From contig ML679954.1 in the NCBI GenBank assembly GCA_007922225.1, forward strand, positions 27,260,240 to 27,324,239: a stretch of 64,000 bases of DNA, written 5' to 3'. This document shows, piece after piece, positions 1-12,200 of this stretch. This stretch comes from Emydura subglobosa. Its lineage: Eukaryota; Chordata; Testudines; Chelidae. The position numbers were made by a program, and so were the translations under genes. Position 1 is the first letter of the stretch. Each line of letters starts with the position of its first letter. Below the pieces are notes generated by a model. It was given only the letters and a program-made list of their open reading frames with translations, was not told the origin of the DNA and ran no database searches.

Positions 1-779
1 ATTGGCATTGCTGCTCGTCTGAGCCCTGCCTGCTCCCTGTCAGAGCCACTTGCTCCTCCACCACATTCCTCCACACCCCACTTTTTTTTAAAAAGTTGGC
101 ATTTGTCCCATTTGCAGAAAAGTTGGGACAGCCAAGACAGGGCAGTTGGATTACACAAATCACCTTGATTCAGTGTCCTGTGCTCATTTAGAGGTAGAAC
201 AAACAGAAAGACTCAGCATCTGCTGAGAAATCTTGAAACTTTCATGGAGCTATTCCACAATCCTCTCGGAAAGGTTTCTAGGGATAGCGGCCTTATTTCT
301 TTCTCCATGATAGGACACTTTCCCATGCCACTCTGCAATGAGTGTGGATGGCAGCATCTCAGCCAACAGGCTAGTGGCATATGAGCCTGGGCAGCTTCGG
401 GGTGCCAGTACCAGCTGGATTTGCTGTGCCTTTGTGACCCTCAGGCATGATATAGCCAAATCACCATTGCTTGTGAAAAATAATGCCAATATTCACTGCC
501 ATTGCCCTGTACTTGTGCCCATCGAACAGAGTCCGGAATGTTATAACTTCATACAACAGAAAATCTACCACCCACCCCACTCCTGCCAGGCTTTACTCAC
601 CATGGTTGGCGCTGGAGAGCAGTGCTGTGCCAAGGCAGTCCAAAGCTGAAGTGTCTATAAGCATTTTTTATTAAGAGTATTTATGGGAATAAGGGAAGGG
701 AGTTTTGAAATTTATTTTTCCCTTTTAATTGTGACTGTAAATCTAATGGCATATGTGTCTGTTTTTATAAGCAACTTCT

Positions 780-1263
780 GGTGTGGCAGCCTCAAAGGTG
801 CCCCCTCATACCTACAGAATGCCTCACCCTGATGAGGAGGAGAAAGAGGAGGCATGATATATTCTGCAAGATCCTACAGGCTAATGCTGCATCAGACCAG
901 GAATAAAAGGCTTGAAGGGTCAGTATGATGGAGAGCATTGAGAAAGACAGGGAGAACAAGCAAAAGACCTGGGAGTCCCAGCAGGACAAGGAATAGAAAA
1001 TTCATGAGGGCATAATGGGTCTATTCAGGCAGCAAACCCAAATGTTGCAGTCTGTTGACCTGTATCCAAAAATCCTGGACTCAGCCTTTGAATTTCATGG
1101 AGAACTCCATGGTCATTGCACCCTGCACACCCAACATACCACGTGGCATCATGAAACAGATTCTAACCCCTCCCACTCCATGCTAGGTGCAATAAGGAAA
1201 ACCACAGCTTCACATATGCTGACCTGTGAAAATCACAAATTGGTATATTTGCAGCAACAATGA
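780..1263 (+). pseudogene. Harbinger accessory (Myb/SANT-like) protein, 3' remnant
   Basis: Across shifting frames this reads as an acidic, Glu/Gln-rich segment followed by a tail that stays open from about 1015 to a stop at 1261-1263. The tail begins MGLFRQQTQMLQ, a Gln-rich helical stretch like the one near the C terminus of Harbinger Myb-like proteins, and ends in KLVYLQQQ. The family protein binds element ends and imports the transposase into the nucleus. The N-terminal trihelix DNA-binding domain is not recognisable, and there are stops and frameshifts between 840 and 1000. The assignment rests mostly on the adjacent transposase and the tail, so it is less certain than the transposase. 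Confidence 0.5.
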
Positions 1264-1689
1264 ACTATGCTGAATTTTAAAAGTTTCAGTCCGTTAAGTT
1301 GTTAAAAGTTGTATAACATTATGAGTGTTTATTTGCACTCTGATTTTGTGCATTGAATTTTTGCACTTGTTAAGGTATTTTTGGAGAATCAAAGTATCTT
1401 TATTCATTCACAACAAATATTACAGAATGCACAGTGGCAGTCAAATCAAACAGGATTTATAAATGCACACCAGGCACCAGAGAATTCATAGCATCAGGAA
1501 AACACCCAGCCATATTTCTAAATGTACAGCAAGCATCACACAATTCATAGCAGCTGGCAAAGCCCCAGGCCCAGCAGTATTTATAATTGACAGCAGGCAC
1601 AACAGAATAGATACCAGCAGGCAAAAACCAAAAAATACATTATTTAAATTACACAAGACAAACACTAGAGAACATAACTGTGGCTGACT

Positions 1690-2690
1690 ATGACAATAAG
1701 TCTTTAAAGCATCCCTCAATGCTCTACATTGACTTCTTCTAATAGCCTGATGTCTGGCTGTTCAGACTGATCAGACAACTGCTCCACCTCTCTGCTGGAG
1801 GTAACGTCCCCTCTTTGCCTCACAGATATGCAGCACATAACAGGCAGCTATAACCATTGGGATGTTTTTCTGACTGAGATTTAATCTAATGAGTAAACAA
1901 CACTAGCATCCCTTCCGTCTACCAACGGCATATTGCACAGTCATTCTTCACCTACTGAACTAGTAGTTAAATCTTTTCTTGGTGCAATCCAAATGGCTAG
2001 TGGACAGCAGCAAGAGTGATGGGAGCAAGGGATAGGCTGAATACCCCCAGAATCACCATTGGTATTTCCACATCACCAGTGTTAATCCGCTGATCAGGAA
2101 AGAATATCTTTACTTGCAGCTTTCTGTAGTCATGTGTTCTTAAAGATTCAAGCATCATGCACCTTCCCTGCCCATCCCACATTGATATCAGAGAAACATC
2201 CTCAGTAACCCACTAGCACTTGCATAATCACAGAAAAGTAACCCTTTCTGTTGATGTACTCAGTAGCAAGGTGGGTTGGTGCCAAAAATGGGGAAATGCG
2301 TTCCATGTACTACCCCAGTGCAGTGCATTGCTCCAAATCCATTCACTCTTTGTTGCACATTGCCAAGAATCACAGTCCTTCCAGTGTTCACCCTCTGGAA
2401 GTTTGCATTGCCATTCACTTGTCAATACACCTATCATTCTGGTGTCCCTGTGCAGGAGGTCTGGGGCGAGCTCAACACACAGGTTCAGGAATGTGGTCTT
2501 TCACATCCAAAGGTTTGACAGCCACTGCTTGTCATCTGAAGCTGTATTATAATGTGATCCCACTAGTCAATGGTCATTTCTCGGGGTCAGAAGAGGTGCC
2601 GCACCATCTGCAGTTGCTCTGTGACCACCACCAATCTAGAATTTTTTTCCCTTATATCCATCAACATTTTTCCCCATGTCAATAAAAAGG
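1690..2690 (-). pseudogene. Harbinger (HARBI1-like, DDE-type) transposase relic
   Basis: Read in three frames on the minus strand, consecutive blocks follow the order of a Harbinger transposase. INRKGYFS lies near 2227-2253. A decayed match to the DINVGW and H-D-A box is near 2160-2190. FPDQRINTGDVEIPMVILG lies at about 2040-2100. An A-P-L-P-like segment follows, then V-I-A-A-C-Y-V-L-H near 1830 and a terminal LRDALKTYCHSQ near 1690-1725. The family cuts and pastes its own element using a DDE catalytic triad. Several frameshifts and stops make it non-functional. The closest host relative is HARBI1, but the decay and the adjacent accessory remnant indicate a transposon copy. Confidence 0.8.
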
Positions 2691-2859
2691 AAGAACATAT
2701 TCCTATAGCATTGCCTACTTATTGCACATATTAGAGACAAAAGTGCTAATTCTTGGAAGTAGCCCACGAACATCAGAGATGTAATATTTAATATAAACAT
2801 TCCAAAAAATGCAGGGCATGTTTTTACAGTGTGCATTACTTCTTGTTTCTGTAGGCTTC

Positions 2860-3215
2860 ATCTGTCATTAGCACTTCCAACTTGGTTTCAGTTTGACTCC
2901 TCCCCTTCCCTCCTGTCTCCAGTCAATTCTGTTGTCACATTTTCTAGGGTTTTCCTTTTATAATATCTGTAAAATCCATCCTTTTCATTCCAATTGTTAA
3001 AGTCTTTGTCCCTGCCAGCCTTTCATATCTGTCCTTCTCTCATCACTATACTTGTCTTCTCTGCTCTCTTCAATGCCATCTTCAAAGCTTCGTTTCTACT
3101 TCTCCAATAGCCATGTATACACTTTCTTCTTTGCGTGCTTATGGCTACCCTTCCAGAGCTGGTTTGCAAAGCCATTACTCTTTCCTCATTTAAATCCTCC
3201 TGAAGACCCACTTCT
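2860..3215 (+). repeat. L2/CR1-type LINE 3' coding fragment
   Basis: The pyrimidine-rich plus strand encodes, near 3100-3215, a tail resembling the end of L2/CR1-type reverse transcriptases: a Ser/Arg-rich stretch, then LLKTHFF-H and a short remainder. It has stops and no clear borders. It may belong to the same insertion as the fragment at 5035-5265, from which the LTR at 3.6-5.0 kb would then separate it, although the order does not fit a simple split. Confidence 0.45.
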
Positions 3216-3435
3216 TTCATGGCACCTATAAGCAACTAGCTGGTTAAGTCATCTATTATTTATTTCATTTATTTATCCTGTGGCTTAAATGCTCATCTGT
3301 GTGAAGGAAAGAGGTTGAATGTTGAAAATGAACAGCATGAGGGCACTGGAATTGAAGTTTCAGATTGCTGTGGTGGGTGGGAAGGCAATTGTGATGAATG
3401 GTGGAGAGAAGATAAAGGAAGGTGAATTTACTGAG

Positions 3436-3503
3436 TAAAATCCTAGCCCCACTGAAATCAATGGCAAAACTCCCATTGACTTCAGTGGCATGAGGATTTC
3501 ACC
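3436..3503. repeat. Short palindromic (MITE-like) repeat
   Basis: The arms at 3449-3464 and 3473-3488 are inverted repeats with one internal mismatch, separated by 8 bases. The flanks (aaatcct and aggattt) extend the hairpin. It has clear sequence identity to the palindrome at 8149-8218, which marks a dispersed family. Confidence 0.75.
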
Positions 3504-3619
3504 CATTGTGTTTAACTCTAAAGGTGGGGGGGGGGGGTGGAGGAAGACATCAACAACCAAATGTGTACCTAATAAAATGTGGCCTAGTGTCCTCCTTATC
3601 ACTTTGTTTGTACAGTGTT

Positions 3620-5020
3620 TGTGACATTACCCAGGGTGCAATCTGGACCGATGAACAGCTGTGTCCCCTCAATTCTCCATCCTGGGGTGCCTCTTACACT
3701 GCTTCAGTGTGAGAGCTACCACTCCTGGTCTCCTCATACACAGCCTCCAGCACGTAAGTTAGTCCCAGTTATAGTCAGGGCAGTATTATCTATTAGGCAC
3801 AATAGGCACAGTGCCTAGGGCCTATGAAACTTTCAGGGCCTACGAAAAAAAATGCATATATAATTTTTTGTATTTATTTTAAAAACTATTTATTAATAGC
3901 TTAAAATCAAATTAGTTATTTCGGTTGGGGGGGCCTACAAAGGCAAGTGTGCCTAGGGCCTACGAAGGTCTTAAAACAACCCTGGTTATAGTATCTGAGT
4001 GCTATAGCCTACCACTCTTGAATTACACTGCAGAGCAACACCAGCAACTTCCCAGTCTCAGACTTTCCCCAGAAAAGTACGTCTTGTACTGCCCAGCTCC
4101 TTCCTGGACAAAAAGAGACCATATCAAGGCTGTCATTTTATTAATAGAAAATGATATGCACAATCCTGTTATCCCAAATGAAGTTTCTCTAACACTTCAG
4201 TCCAAACACACTAAATTAAATAAATCAGTAAAACAAGATTATTAACTACAGAAAAATAGATTTTAAGTGATTGCCAGTAATGAGGAATAAAAGTCAGAAT
4301 TGGTTACAAGAAAATAAAAGTAAAATAAAACTAATACCTAACTTAACAAGCTAAGTGAATTCAAAGCAAAGTCTCTCTCACCACAAGTTTCAGCAGTTTT
4401 AGTGGCTGAATCTCCTTCAGTCAGGATCCCTCCTCCAGTCCAATGCTCTTTTATTTGTTCTTCATGTGTTATGGATGCTATGGGTAGAGAAAAAGGGAGG
4501 AATCATTTGCGGCATCTGGTCTCCTTTCTTATAGCTCTTTCTCTTCTTTGAGAATCATCTCCAGCTGAGGTTCAGGAGATAGAAAGTCTGTGTGGATGGA
4601 ACCCCTAGCTATTTCTTTATCACCCCATCCTCTTTCCTGCAAAGAATTGCCACTTAACCAGCTGATTGTCTATTTTATTGTGTTGACACCTGGCTGAGAT
4701 GTTGACTAGCCTTTAGTCTCTAGGGAACTAGTTTGTGGCTGCTCTCCAGACTTGGAACATGTCTTAGTAATATCATGCAGTAGAATCTTAGAACTTTACA
4801 TACAACGTTGCCATTCATATTTTACCAAGATAATTATGATCAGCAAATTATAAGTTTTCAAATGATACCTCATAAGGCATACTTTGTACAAAATGTATCA
4901 TAATCTTGTAAAAGGGGTATACATACAAACTTTTAACTCACTCTTCTCTCTCACTCTTCATCCATCTTTGCCTTTTAAAACTGTTTGAAAATCACCTCGT
5001 ACATATTGGGAGTTGTCACA
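3620..5020 (-). mobile_element. Retrovirus-like LTR, split by a hAT element
   Basis: On the minus strand the block starts TGTGACAACT (5020) and ends ...TGTCACA (3620), the TG...CA ends of an LTR. Inside are an AATAAA-like signal near 4130 and the AT-rich stretch usual around LTR polyadenylation sites. About 1.2 kb remain once the nested hAT element (3776-3984) is removed. No matching target duplication is visible (cagtgtt at the left, aactaa at the right), so one border may be truncated. No gag or pol lies next to it. Confidence 0.55.
3776..3984. mobile_element. Non-autonomous hAT element with 8-bp target duplication
   Basis: The element begins CAGGGCAG and ends AACCCTG, and is flanked on both sides by the identical octamer GTTATAGT (3768-3775 and 3985-3992). 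Eight-base duplications and CAGGG-type termini are characteristic of hAT transposons. Internally the motif gtgcctagggcctacgaa and a close variant occur in direct orientation near each end (3810-3850 and 3948-3966). At 209 bp it carries no transposase, so it must have been moved by a protein supplied elsewhere. It sits inside the LTR at 3620-5020 and is therefore the younger insertion. Confidence 0.88.
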
Positions 5021-5034
5021 AACTAAATAAAAAT

Positions 5035-5265
5035 AATGCCTTCATCATCTCTTTTCTGAGCCACGGTAGCATATGCCCCTTTGGCTTTCTCACTTTGCTG
5101 CCCTCTAGTCCTTCCAAGATATCGCTGCCAAAACAATCTTTTTCTCCTACTTACGCTATGTCATTCCCCTCTTTGTATCCCTTCATTGGCTTCTATTTTC
5201 CCGCTTCATCAAGCTCAAGTTTCTTGTCCTCCAAATCAAAGCTGTGCACTATTCTACTCTGGATA
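5035..5265 (+). repeat. L2/CR1-type LINE reverse-transcriptase fragment
   Basis: One plus-strand frame reads IAAKTIFFSYLRYVIPLFVS then LHWLLF and IKLKFLVLQIKAVHY. This is the thumb region of L2/CR1-clade reverse transcriptases (A-A-K, then P-L, S-L-H-W-L-P, K-F-K-L-V). It is a short, old piece without its catalytic domain. Confidence 0.6.
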
Positions 5266-5840
5266 TATCTTAGGAACACTGAATATGAACTGCCATACCA
5301 AATCAAACCAACGGCCTATCTAGTCTCGTGTCCTGCATCTAATGGTATCCAGTATCAGATGTTTCAAAAGAAGGTATAAAATCCCCATAATATGTTATTG
5401 TGTAGTAAAATGCCTCTGGGGGAAATTTCTTCCTAATCCTGATTTAAAGTTTTGAAGATTGAGGATTTATATTCTTTATCCATGTTTATTCTACCTGAAG
5501 TAACTGTGGATATTCTTATAAATTATTATTCATATAAACATCTGATTCCTCATGCTAATCTCATTGACTCAATAATAACCTGTGGAACTCTCTTCCACAA
5601 AATGATTATCTGTATAAAAATCATTTCCTTTTATCAGTCATATATTTATTTCCTTTTAGCTTCATTGGTTGTTTTATTTTTCTTGGGTTTGGAGAAAGGA
5701 TAAATACCAACACTTAAGACTTCCATCTCAATGTTATTCACTATTTTATATACCTTTAATATACCACTTCTCATTTGTCTCTCCTTTCTAAACTAGCTAG
5801 CTCCAATCCTCCTAATGTTGCCTCATATGGAATTTTAAAA
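5266..5840 (-). mobile_element. Old, divergent CR1 LINE 3' region
   Basis: The plus strand carries, in order, sequence resembling the complement of the amniote CR1 3' region: a gccataccaaatcaaacca box, a ctagtct...cctg box, an aatttcttcctaatcctga box and a tggaactctcttccacaaaatgatt box, ending near a cctcatatgg motif. Coding is lost. It is much more diverged than the CR1 at 54.2-55.4 kb and so belongs to an older wave. Confidence 0.6.
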
Positions 5841-8148
5841 AAAATATTCATTCTATACAATGAAACTTCTGAATATTAGTTTAGAGGTAGTCCATTCAGT
5901 TCACCCATCTTTCTTCCTCTAAACTGTATTATTCAGTCCTAAATCATCAATTGTTACCAACTAGGGTTTTATAAAATTCCCTAGTTGCCGTGTGGTTAAG
6001 TTCTGTCTATTATTAACAGATAGTCAGTATTTTGTGAGCCTATAAACAATGTCCTTCAGCAACATTTTGTTTCCAGTAGCCTGGTTTATTTTGCCTTGCT
6101 TTATTGAACTGAAGTTGGCAGCTGCCAGAGTAGTTCTGACAGATGGTACCCCCACATAAAGGTCTCCTTTTTAAGTTCAAATCAGAAGTTCTGGATCTAG
6201 TGCAATGGAATTAAAGATGACAATGCTGAGTCCTACAGGCTATTCTCTGGCGTTTTATTTCTAGCAAGGAAAGTCTCCCCGAAAAAAACAGAAAGATTAT
6301 TCTCTGGAAGTGTGCTGCTGTTCTCTACCATCTCAAATGCCTGAACATGTGATTTAGCACACACTGCACCTTAGCAAGACTCCGCATGGGTTAAGAGGTC
6401 CAGCTTTAACACCCAGATTATTTGGCTGGCTGGCTGCCTACCTCCCTTCTTGCTTCAAATGCATTCCACCTAAAACTTTATTTTCCTGAAGATACACACT
6501 TTTTTCCCATCATGATTGTTTATGTGCACATTTCCCTTCCTCAGGCCTGGAGTTGAGTTTACTTTTTGTGTCAAATATTACACACCAATGACTCGGGCCC
6601 CAAGATAAGGGGGTCCCACAGAACATCTGTAACTGCTGAAATCAACCACATACATATTTTAATCCACAGTGTTTGTTTTGTCCCTATCAGAAGAAACAAT
6701 GTCTCAGCAGACGGGTAGTGGAAAAGATTCTTGCATCTATGGTTGAAATCTAGCCCAAGTTGGATTTGAAAGTTGTTTCTACACTGTGTTATGTTCTATT
6801 ATGTTAGAGAAGAGACAGGAGTCCATTGTACTGAATGCAAAATTGATTCTTTGTTGAGGCTACAGGACACTGAGTAGAAACCCTTCCTTTTTCTCCATTT
6901 CCTAAACTAACAGCCTGTAGAGCCTCCTATCTTCATGATGTCTTGTTAAGTGGTGGCCTGGATTTAGCAGTATAAAATTAACACTACAAAAGGCAGCTGA
7001 TATGTAATGGCATCAAAGCAAGCATAACAAAGTCTGTCTACATAGTTGGAAGGACTGGATTTATCACTTAGTTATAGCCCAACTGAGTTTGAATATAATT
7101 TGACTCTCTAGCCTGAAGAGGGAAAAATTGTATTGAAAAATTGTTTTAAAAAAATTACGTGGTCTGGATCACTACTTCATATAGAGCATGGTTGTTCCAT
7201 TGTGGTTGGGCTGGTCAAATAATAATAGAGTGCCAGTTGACCAGAAGTGATCTTAAATTATCTTTAAGCATAGTTTTTAATCTTATTTAGTCATTGTAAA
7301 CGTATCCCAGCATTGCAAGAATTGTCTGTCTTTTACTGTTGGAGCCAGTCAGTCTATTAGTCAGTATATTGCGGTTTGCCACCCCATATTGCAGGTAACC
7401 TGGCGCCTTAACTTGGTGGACTCCTACACCCCTGAACCCACGGCCAAGTACCCCACATACCATTGTAAGAGGGGGGTCACACTCTAACCCTGTGCCCACA
7501 CAGCATGACCCTGAGAGTGAAAGGAGCCCCACTGGCATAGATTTGGCGACAACATTTTGTCTTTTTTTTTTAATTTTGATACAGTGGTCTTATTTTCAAA
7601 AATCAGATTGTTTAATGTCAAAGCAATATCTTCCATAGATGTTGTATTCTTACATTGTAATAAGAAGGTACACAGTGATTCTTTTTTAAATGGCAAGTTG
7701 AAAAGATTCAGCAAAAAGTCTCATAAAATATTTCTTTTTAAACTGAAAAATTTAGAATGGTCCCAAGGACTCTGCATAGAAACGATCTGGGGGAAGAACT
7801 CACTATTTGAAACACTATTTCATTTACTAAGACTAATACCTTGTTTTTAGAATCTGAGACTTGGGCAGTTGTATTACCCTACATGCAAAACCTTCATGAA
7901 ATGCAATAAAAGGCTTTAAGGCCTCAAGGTCGCTTATTTTTACAAATGTTATTCATTGTAATTAGTAAAAATGTATATGTTGTCTTCACTGTGCTGGTAC
8001 CAATGTCCTAAAAAAAAACTAGCAGTGGGTTCAGCAGCAGTAAAAAAAATCCCCATAATAAAACAGTATATAAAAGTTATATATACCACACTGTATAAAT
8101 CAAAGAAAGCACATCAGCTTCAAACATTCTTATTTTGAAGACCTGGAA
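5841..8148. other. Non-coding, no recognised feature
   Basis: AT-rich sequence with only short chance frames. The part at 7290-7540 is somewhat richer in G and C and has an open minus-strand frame of 83 codons, but it resembles no family I know. I see no exon or RNA gene. Confidence 0.5.
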
Positions 8149-8218
8149 TAAAATCCTAGCCCCACTGAAACTAATGGAAATTTTGTCATTAACTTCAGTG
8201 AGACCAGGCTTTCACCCC
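8149..8218. repeat. Second copy of the short palindromic repeat
   Basis: The sequence aaatcctagccccactgaaa is shared with the copy at 3436-3503. Imperfect arms at 8162-8177 and 8186-8201 form a hairpin. No target duplication is evident. Confidence 0.7.
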
Positions 8219-8417
8219 ATAACTTTTAGATTATTAAAGTTTTTTTTTAAAAAAAAAGCTTTTCTATGGTAATCCTTAAAATGTCACATCACTGACTGAT
8301 ATCCTTTTCTCTTCAACTCTTTGATTTTGGGGAACACGTTTACACAGCTTCCCAAAAACCTTATTGTGAAAATGTTCACTTATAGTAGGTACCACCACTA
8401 TTAAGTTTTTTGGAGAG

Positions 8418-8690
8418 TGTCACAGGGTGGCTGGGCCCAGGAAATGAAGTAGGTCCAGCCCCTTCTGCCCCGAACAGGTGCTATCAGTTGGGCTAATTAA
8501 GGGGAACGGCTGTACCTGGGCTATAAAATGATTAGAGGGCACCCTAATGAGGGAGCACTGGGCAGGGGGAGGAAACTGTACGCAGCAGACTGCCAGAGTT
8601 TCCTGGGAAGGGAGGCGTGAGATACCAAGTTGTAAAGGGTGAGCTGAGGAATTGTTTGTTTCTTTAAGTTTACCTACACCACCCTGCAGT
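8418..8690 (+). repeat. LTR-like fragment (gypsy type)
   Basis: It starts TGTCACAGGGTGGCTGG, has a ctataaaatg TATA-like box at 8520-8530 and then G-rich leader-like sequence. This is the layout of a Ty3/gypsy LTR promoter half. The 3' border is not clear and no internal region follows, so it is a solo or truncated LTR. Confidence 0.5.
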
Positions 8691-8945
8691 TTGGCCTATG
8701 GTGGTGTGAACTTCATCATGCACTAGCATGGTGCACTTTCATTGCTTTCTGTGGATGCTGCTGGTGCAAACTAAAATATACCTAATTTACTTCAATGTAG
8801 TCCTATTGAAAGAGGATGCAATGTAATGTAACAAGTTTAGTTTATGCTAGCAGCATTTGCATGGGGCAGCTAGAGCACAATTTGGGGCACTCTGCAATTT
8901 GCACCACTGTAGTTTGCCCTGCAGTGCAGAATAGACATATCCTGC
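8680..8945. repeat. MITE-like repeat with inverted ends
   Basis: The left part (cacc-ctgcagtttggcctatggtgg) is complementary to the right part (ccactgtagtttgccctgcag), giving a long imperfect hairpin that ends in cagaatagacatatcc. It probably belongs to the hAT-related MITEs that end in a tagacatacc motif. It has no coding capacity. Confidence 0.5.
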
Positions 8946-8981
8946 ATTTATTTTTAAACAATAAATGTTCCTAAGACTGAG

Positions 8982-9270
8982 GGTATGTTTACAGAAAAAT
9001 TCAACACCTGCAGCTAGCCTGTGGCAGCTGACTCAGGCTCAGTGGGTTCAAGCTGCAGTACTATAAAACTGATGTGTAGGCATTCAGGATCAGGCTGGAG
9101 TCCAAGCTCTGGGACCTTGCAAATAGAGAGGTTCCCAGAGCTGAGGCTCCAACCTGAGCCCAACACCTTCACAACAATTTTTAGTCTGGCAGTCTGAGCC
9201 CCAGTCAGCTGATCTAGGCCAGCCAAGGCTATGCGGTGGGTCTTTTATTCCAGTGTAGATGTACCCCATG
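8982..9270. repeat. hAT-like palindromic MITE
   Basis: The ends ggtatgtttacag and cagtgtagatgtacc form terminal inverted repeats. The centre is a further palindrome, where gctggagtccaagctctggga pairs with tcccagagctgaggctcca. An 8-bp duplication is not obvious. The open minus-strand frame of 70 codons inside it is incidental. Confidence 0.65.
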
Positions 9271-12200
9271 GGCGTGGCAAAGTTCTTAGCAAGCTGCCTT
9301 GTGACAGCAAGTTGGGGAGAGGAGCGGTTGGGTTTGGTTTACATGACTCATTTTATGAACTCTTACAAGTTTTTCTGTAAATTATCAAAAAGCATCCATT
9401 TCAGCAGTGTGAAAATATTCAAATGGGAAATCATTTATGTGGGTAGGGGAGAGAAAGAAGCTTCAAAGATACCCAAGCAATGGGGCTATTTTTGAACATG
9501 ACTATTTTCAAAGGAGGCATCACTTTTGTGTGTGAAAATCCTCAAAGGGGGATCCCTGAAGGTGAAATTTTTTCAATGTGAAAACTTTTAAAGCCATAAA
9601 TCTTTCCCAAATTTTGAGGCTGAATTTCCTTAATATTGTGCATTCTTCAACAAAAATTACCCTAGTCATGTCACTTCTGGAAAAGTGATTATCCCTATCA
9701 CCCTCTCTCAGTAAAGCAGAGATTTAAAGTGCTTGTCAACATCAGAGCAAAATTATTAAAATAAAATGGTAAATAAATAATATGTGATGGAAAAGTGTTC
9801 TGCCACCAAAGTTTTCCATTACATGGTAGGTTACTTAGCACTCATAGATGTTTTAAAAGGGGTATCTAGATTTAAAAAAATATTAGAGATAAAGGCCATA
9901 GAGTAAAGTTGGTCAGGAATTTTTTGACAAGCCACCAAGTGTTCATCAGAACCTTCTCAGGAAAAGGTTGAATTTCAGTTCAAATTTTTGGAAAAAGTTT
10001 TTAAATTCACAAAATAGGATATTTTGACATTTTTAAAATATGAAAAATTTGTTTCCCTGTTCAAAAAAACTGTTTCAAAATTTGAGCCAATTATAATTAT
10101 TAAAGTTGGCCAAAATCAAAATGAAACGTTCCAAAATCAAAACAAAAATATTTCAATTGACCCAAGCCAATTTTTTTTTATTTGGTTTGCTGGTTCATGA
10201 ACATTTGAGATTTCAACTTTTCATCCTGATTTGCAAAGGGAAATTTTTTTTGAAATCTTGAATAGTTTCCTGGGATAGGAAAACTGTCTCCTGCCCAATT
10301 CTACCAAACTGAATTGGACAAGAAACAGGAACCCCTTGGATTCACTTCCTAGATGTCATCTAAAAAGCACAGGTGTGACAATAAAGCGAGGATTTTTATT
10401 TAAATAACTTTTATATAAAAGCCACATTTAAAACACATCATTATACACTGTATAACTTTAAACAATTTTGGCTTTAATGATTAGTTCTCTTGAAACATCT
10501 ATTTGAGTAATAAAGGGAAGTTTGTCATGGCTGTTGTTTAAAAAGTGTTTTCTGATTACTGTGTAGCTGTAAATGTCAGTGACTTGAGGCAACCCCAAAA
10601 GCCATGGCAAGCTAAAACATTCTGTAGGGAAACTCAAAGTCTGACACCGTTTGGAGAGACAAAGCTTTTTTGAAGTGAAAAAAAAAAAACCCTCAGAAAT
10701 CGAAAGATAAAATATACTTGAGTGGGTATTTTACCCTCCTAGCTATGTGCATCTTGAAAATAATATATTGACTAACTACTTATTTGTCCTGGTTGTGGGA
10801 ACCTAATGGTACCAAATAAAGACAATTAATAAACTTTCATATGCTAATATGCACAAGGGGCACTTATTAAATACCACAATATTTCTTACTCTTTCTGGTA
10901 TTTCTAAAGCTCCCCTCACTTTAGTATGTAGCCATCATATAAATCATTAAATATATATATATAAATAGTGGGAAATGTACAGTGTATTCCATTAAAAAAG
11001 AAAATCAACATCTTACCACTTGCTTGATTGAGTAACAATAGTCACATAGGGTCTGACTTTAAACATTCTTGTACTCTACAATACAAGTGATTTGGGGCAC
11101 AATTTTCCACTCAAGTCTGCACAGCATGTCTCAGTTTCTATATGCTGGTATATATCACTTTCCCATCACTAGAATGTCCACACTGAAGGAAAAATCCATT
11201 GTGTGGATATAGGAGACAGAACTGAACAGAAAACAATTTTCTCATCCTGTGAAGCTTTAAAAAAACCCCAAAACAACTCATTCCACATTGGGATAAATTC
11301 TAGACTTTTCAGACCAGGGATCTGAACCCAAATCTCTCATAGGCAAAGTGAGTGTCTTAACCTAACCAATGTATTTGCTATTCTGGGGTAGGGGATACTC
11401 GCTCACACACACACCCTCGATCCTGAACCTGAGTAATCTTGCCCAACTAATATTTCATCAAAATCAATATATTCCCAGAAAAAGTTTTAGTTTCAACAAA
11501 TCAATGTTTTCCAGTGAAAAACCATTTTGCTAAAATATTCCAAACCAGCTCTAATAGGAGACAAAATCTATCCCAAGTGTGTACCTTAAGGTATGGGGGT
11601 ATTTTGCCCCTTAGGATTAAACTATGGTCTGGTTTTATGTTCTGGAAAAAACAACTTCAACTATTTTAAATTGCTGGTACAACAGTAAAGAGATGTGTGT
11701 ATTTTTTCCTCTCTGAAATCACGAACAATTAAATCCAGATTTCTAAAACCCATTAGGACTACCAATTCCACTATAAGCCCTCACTCTCTGAACAGATGTA
11801 GTCAGCTCCTCTGAGAACCTGAATAGGGAGTTTTAGTGCAAGTTACGCCACCTATTTTATACCATTTCAAGATCCTCTTCTCAAAATATCAATAAAAATC
11901 TTTCAGTGCTCATCCTGAGAACATCTTCACAAGTCACCCACACCCCCAAAATTGGGGGTCTATTTCCTCCCCCTCCCAATTAAAGAAATTCCCCAAACAT
12001 CACTTCAATTACTCAAAATGGATCAATCAATATCCGTCCTGCCACTCTCTCAAAGATCAGACCTATCCACCCACTCCATGCAGCTAAGAATCCCTAAAAC
12101 ACCTGTGACCTGTGATCATCTCCCAGTGTGTAAATGTCCCTTCCTGGTCATCTCCCAGGGAAATGTCCCTTAACCCTCTTAGCCAGGAAAGCCAAAGTCA

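Larger units (their letters stand above)
240..2690. mobile_element. Decayed PIF/Harbinger DNA transposon
   Basis: Two degraded coding regions point towards each other here: a plus-strand accessory (Myb/SANT-type) remnant and a minus-strand Harbinger transposase remnant. Autonomous Harbinger elements need both proteins, the nuclease and a DNA-binding partner. The stretch at 250-490, upstream of the accessory remnant, has an open minus-strand frame of 79 codons that I cannot assign; it may be part of the same element. I could not identify terminal inverted repeats or the 3-bp target duplication expected for this superfamily, so both limits are approximate. Confidence 0.7.

Noticed and set aside
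250..490. 79-codon minus-strand frame as a host exon
   Set aside because: It has no splice-site context or known protein similarity that I can see, and it lies beside a Harbinger relic.
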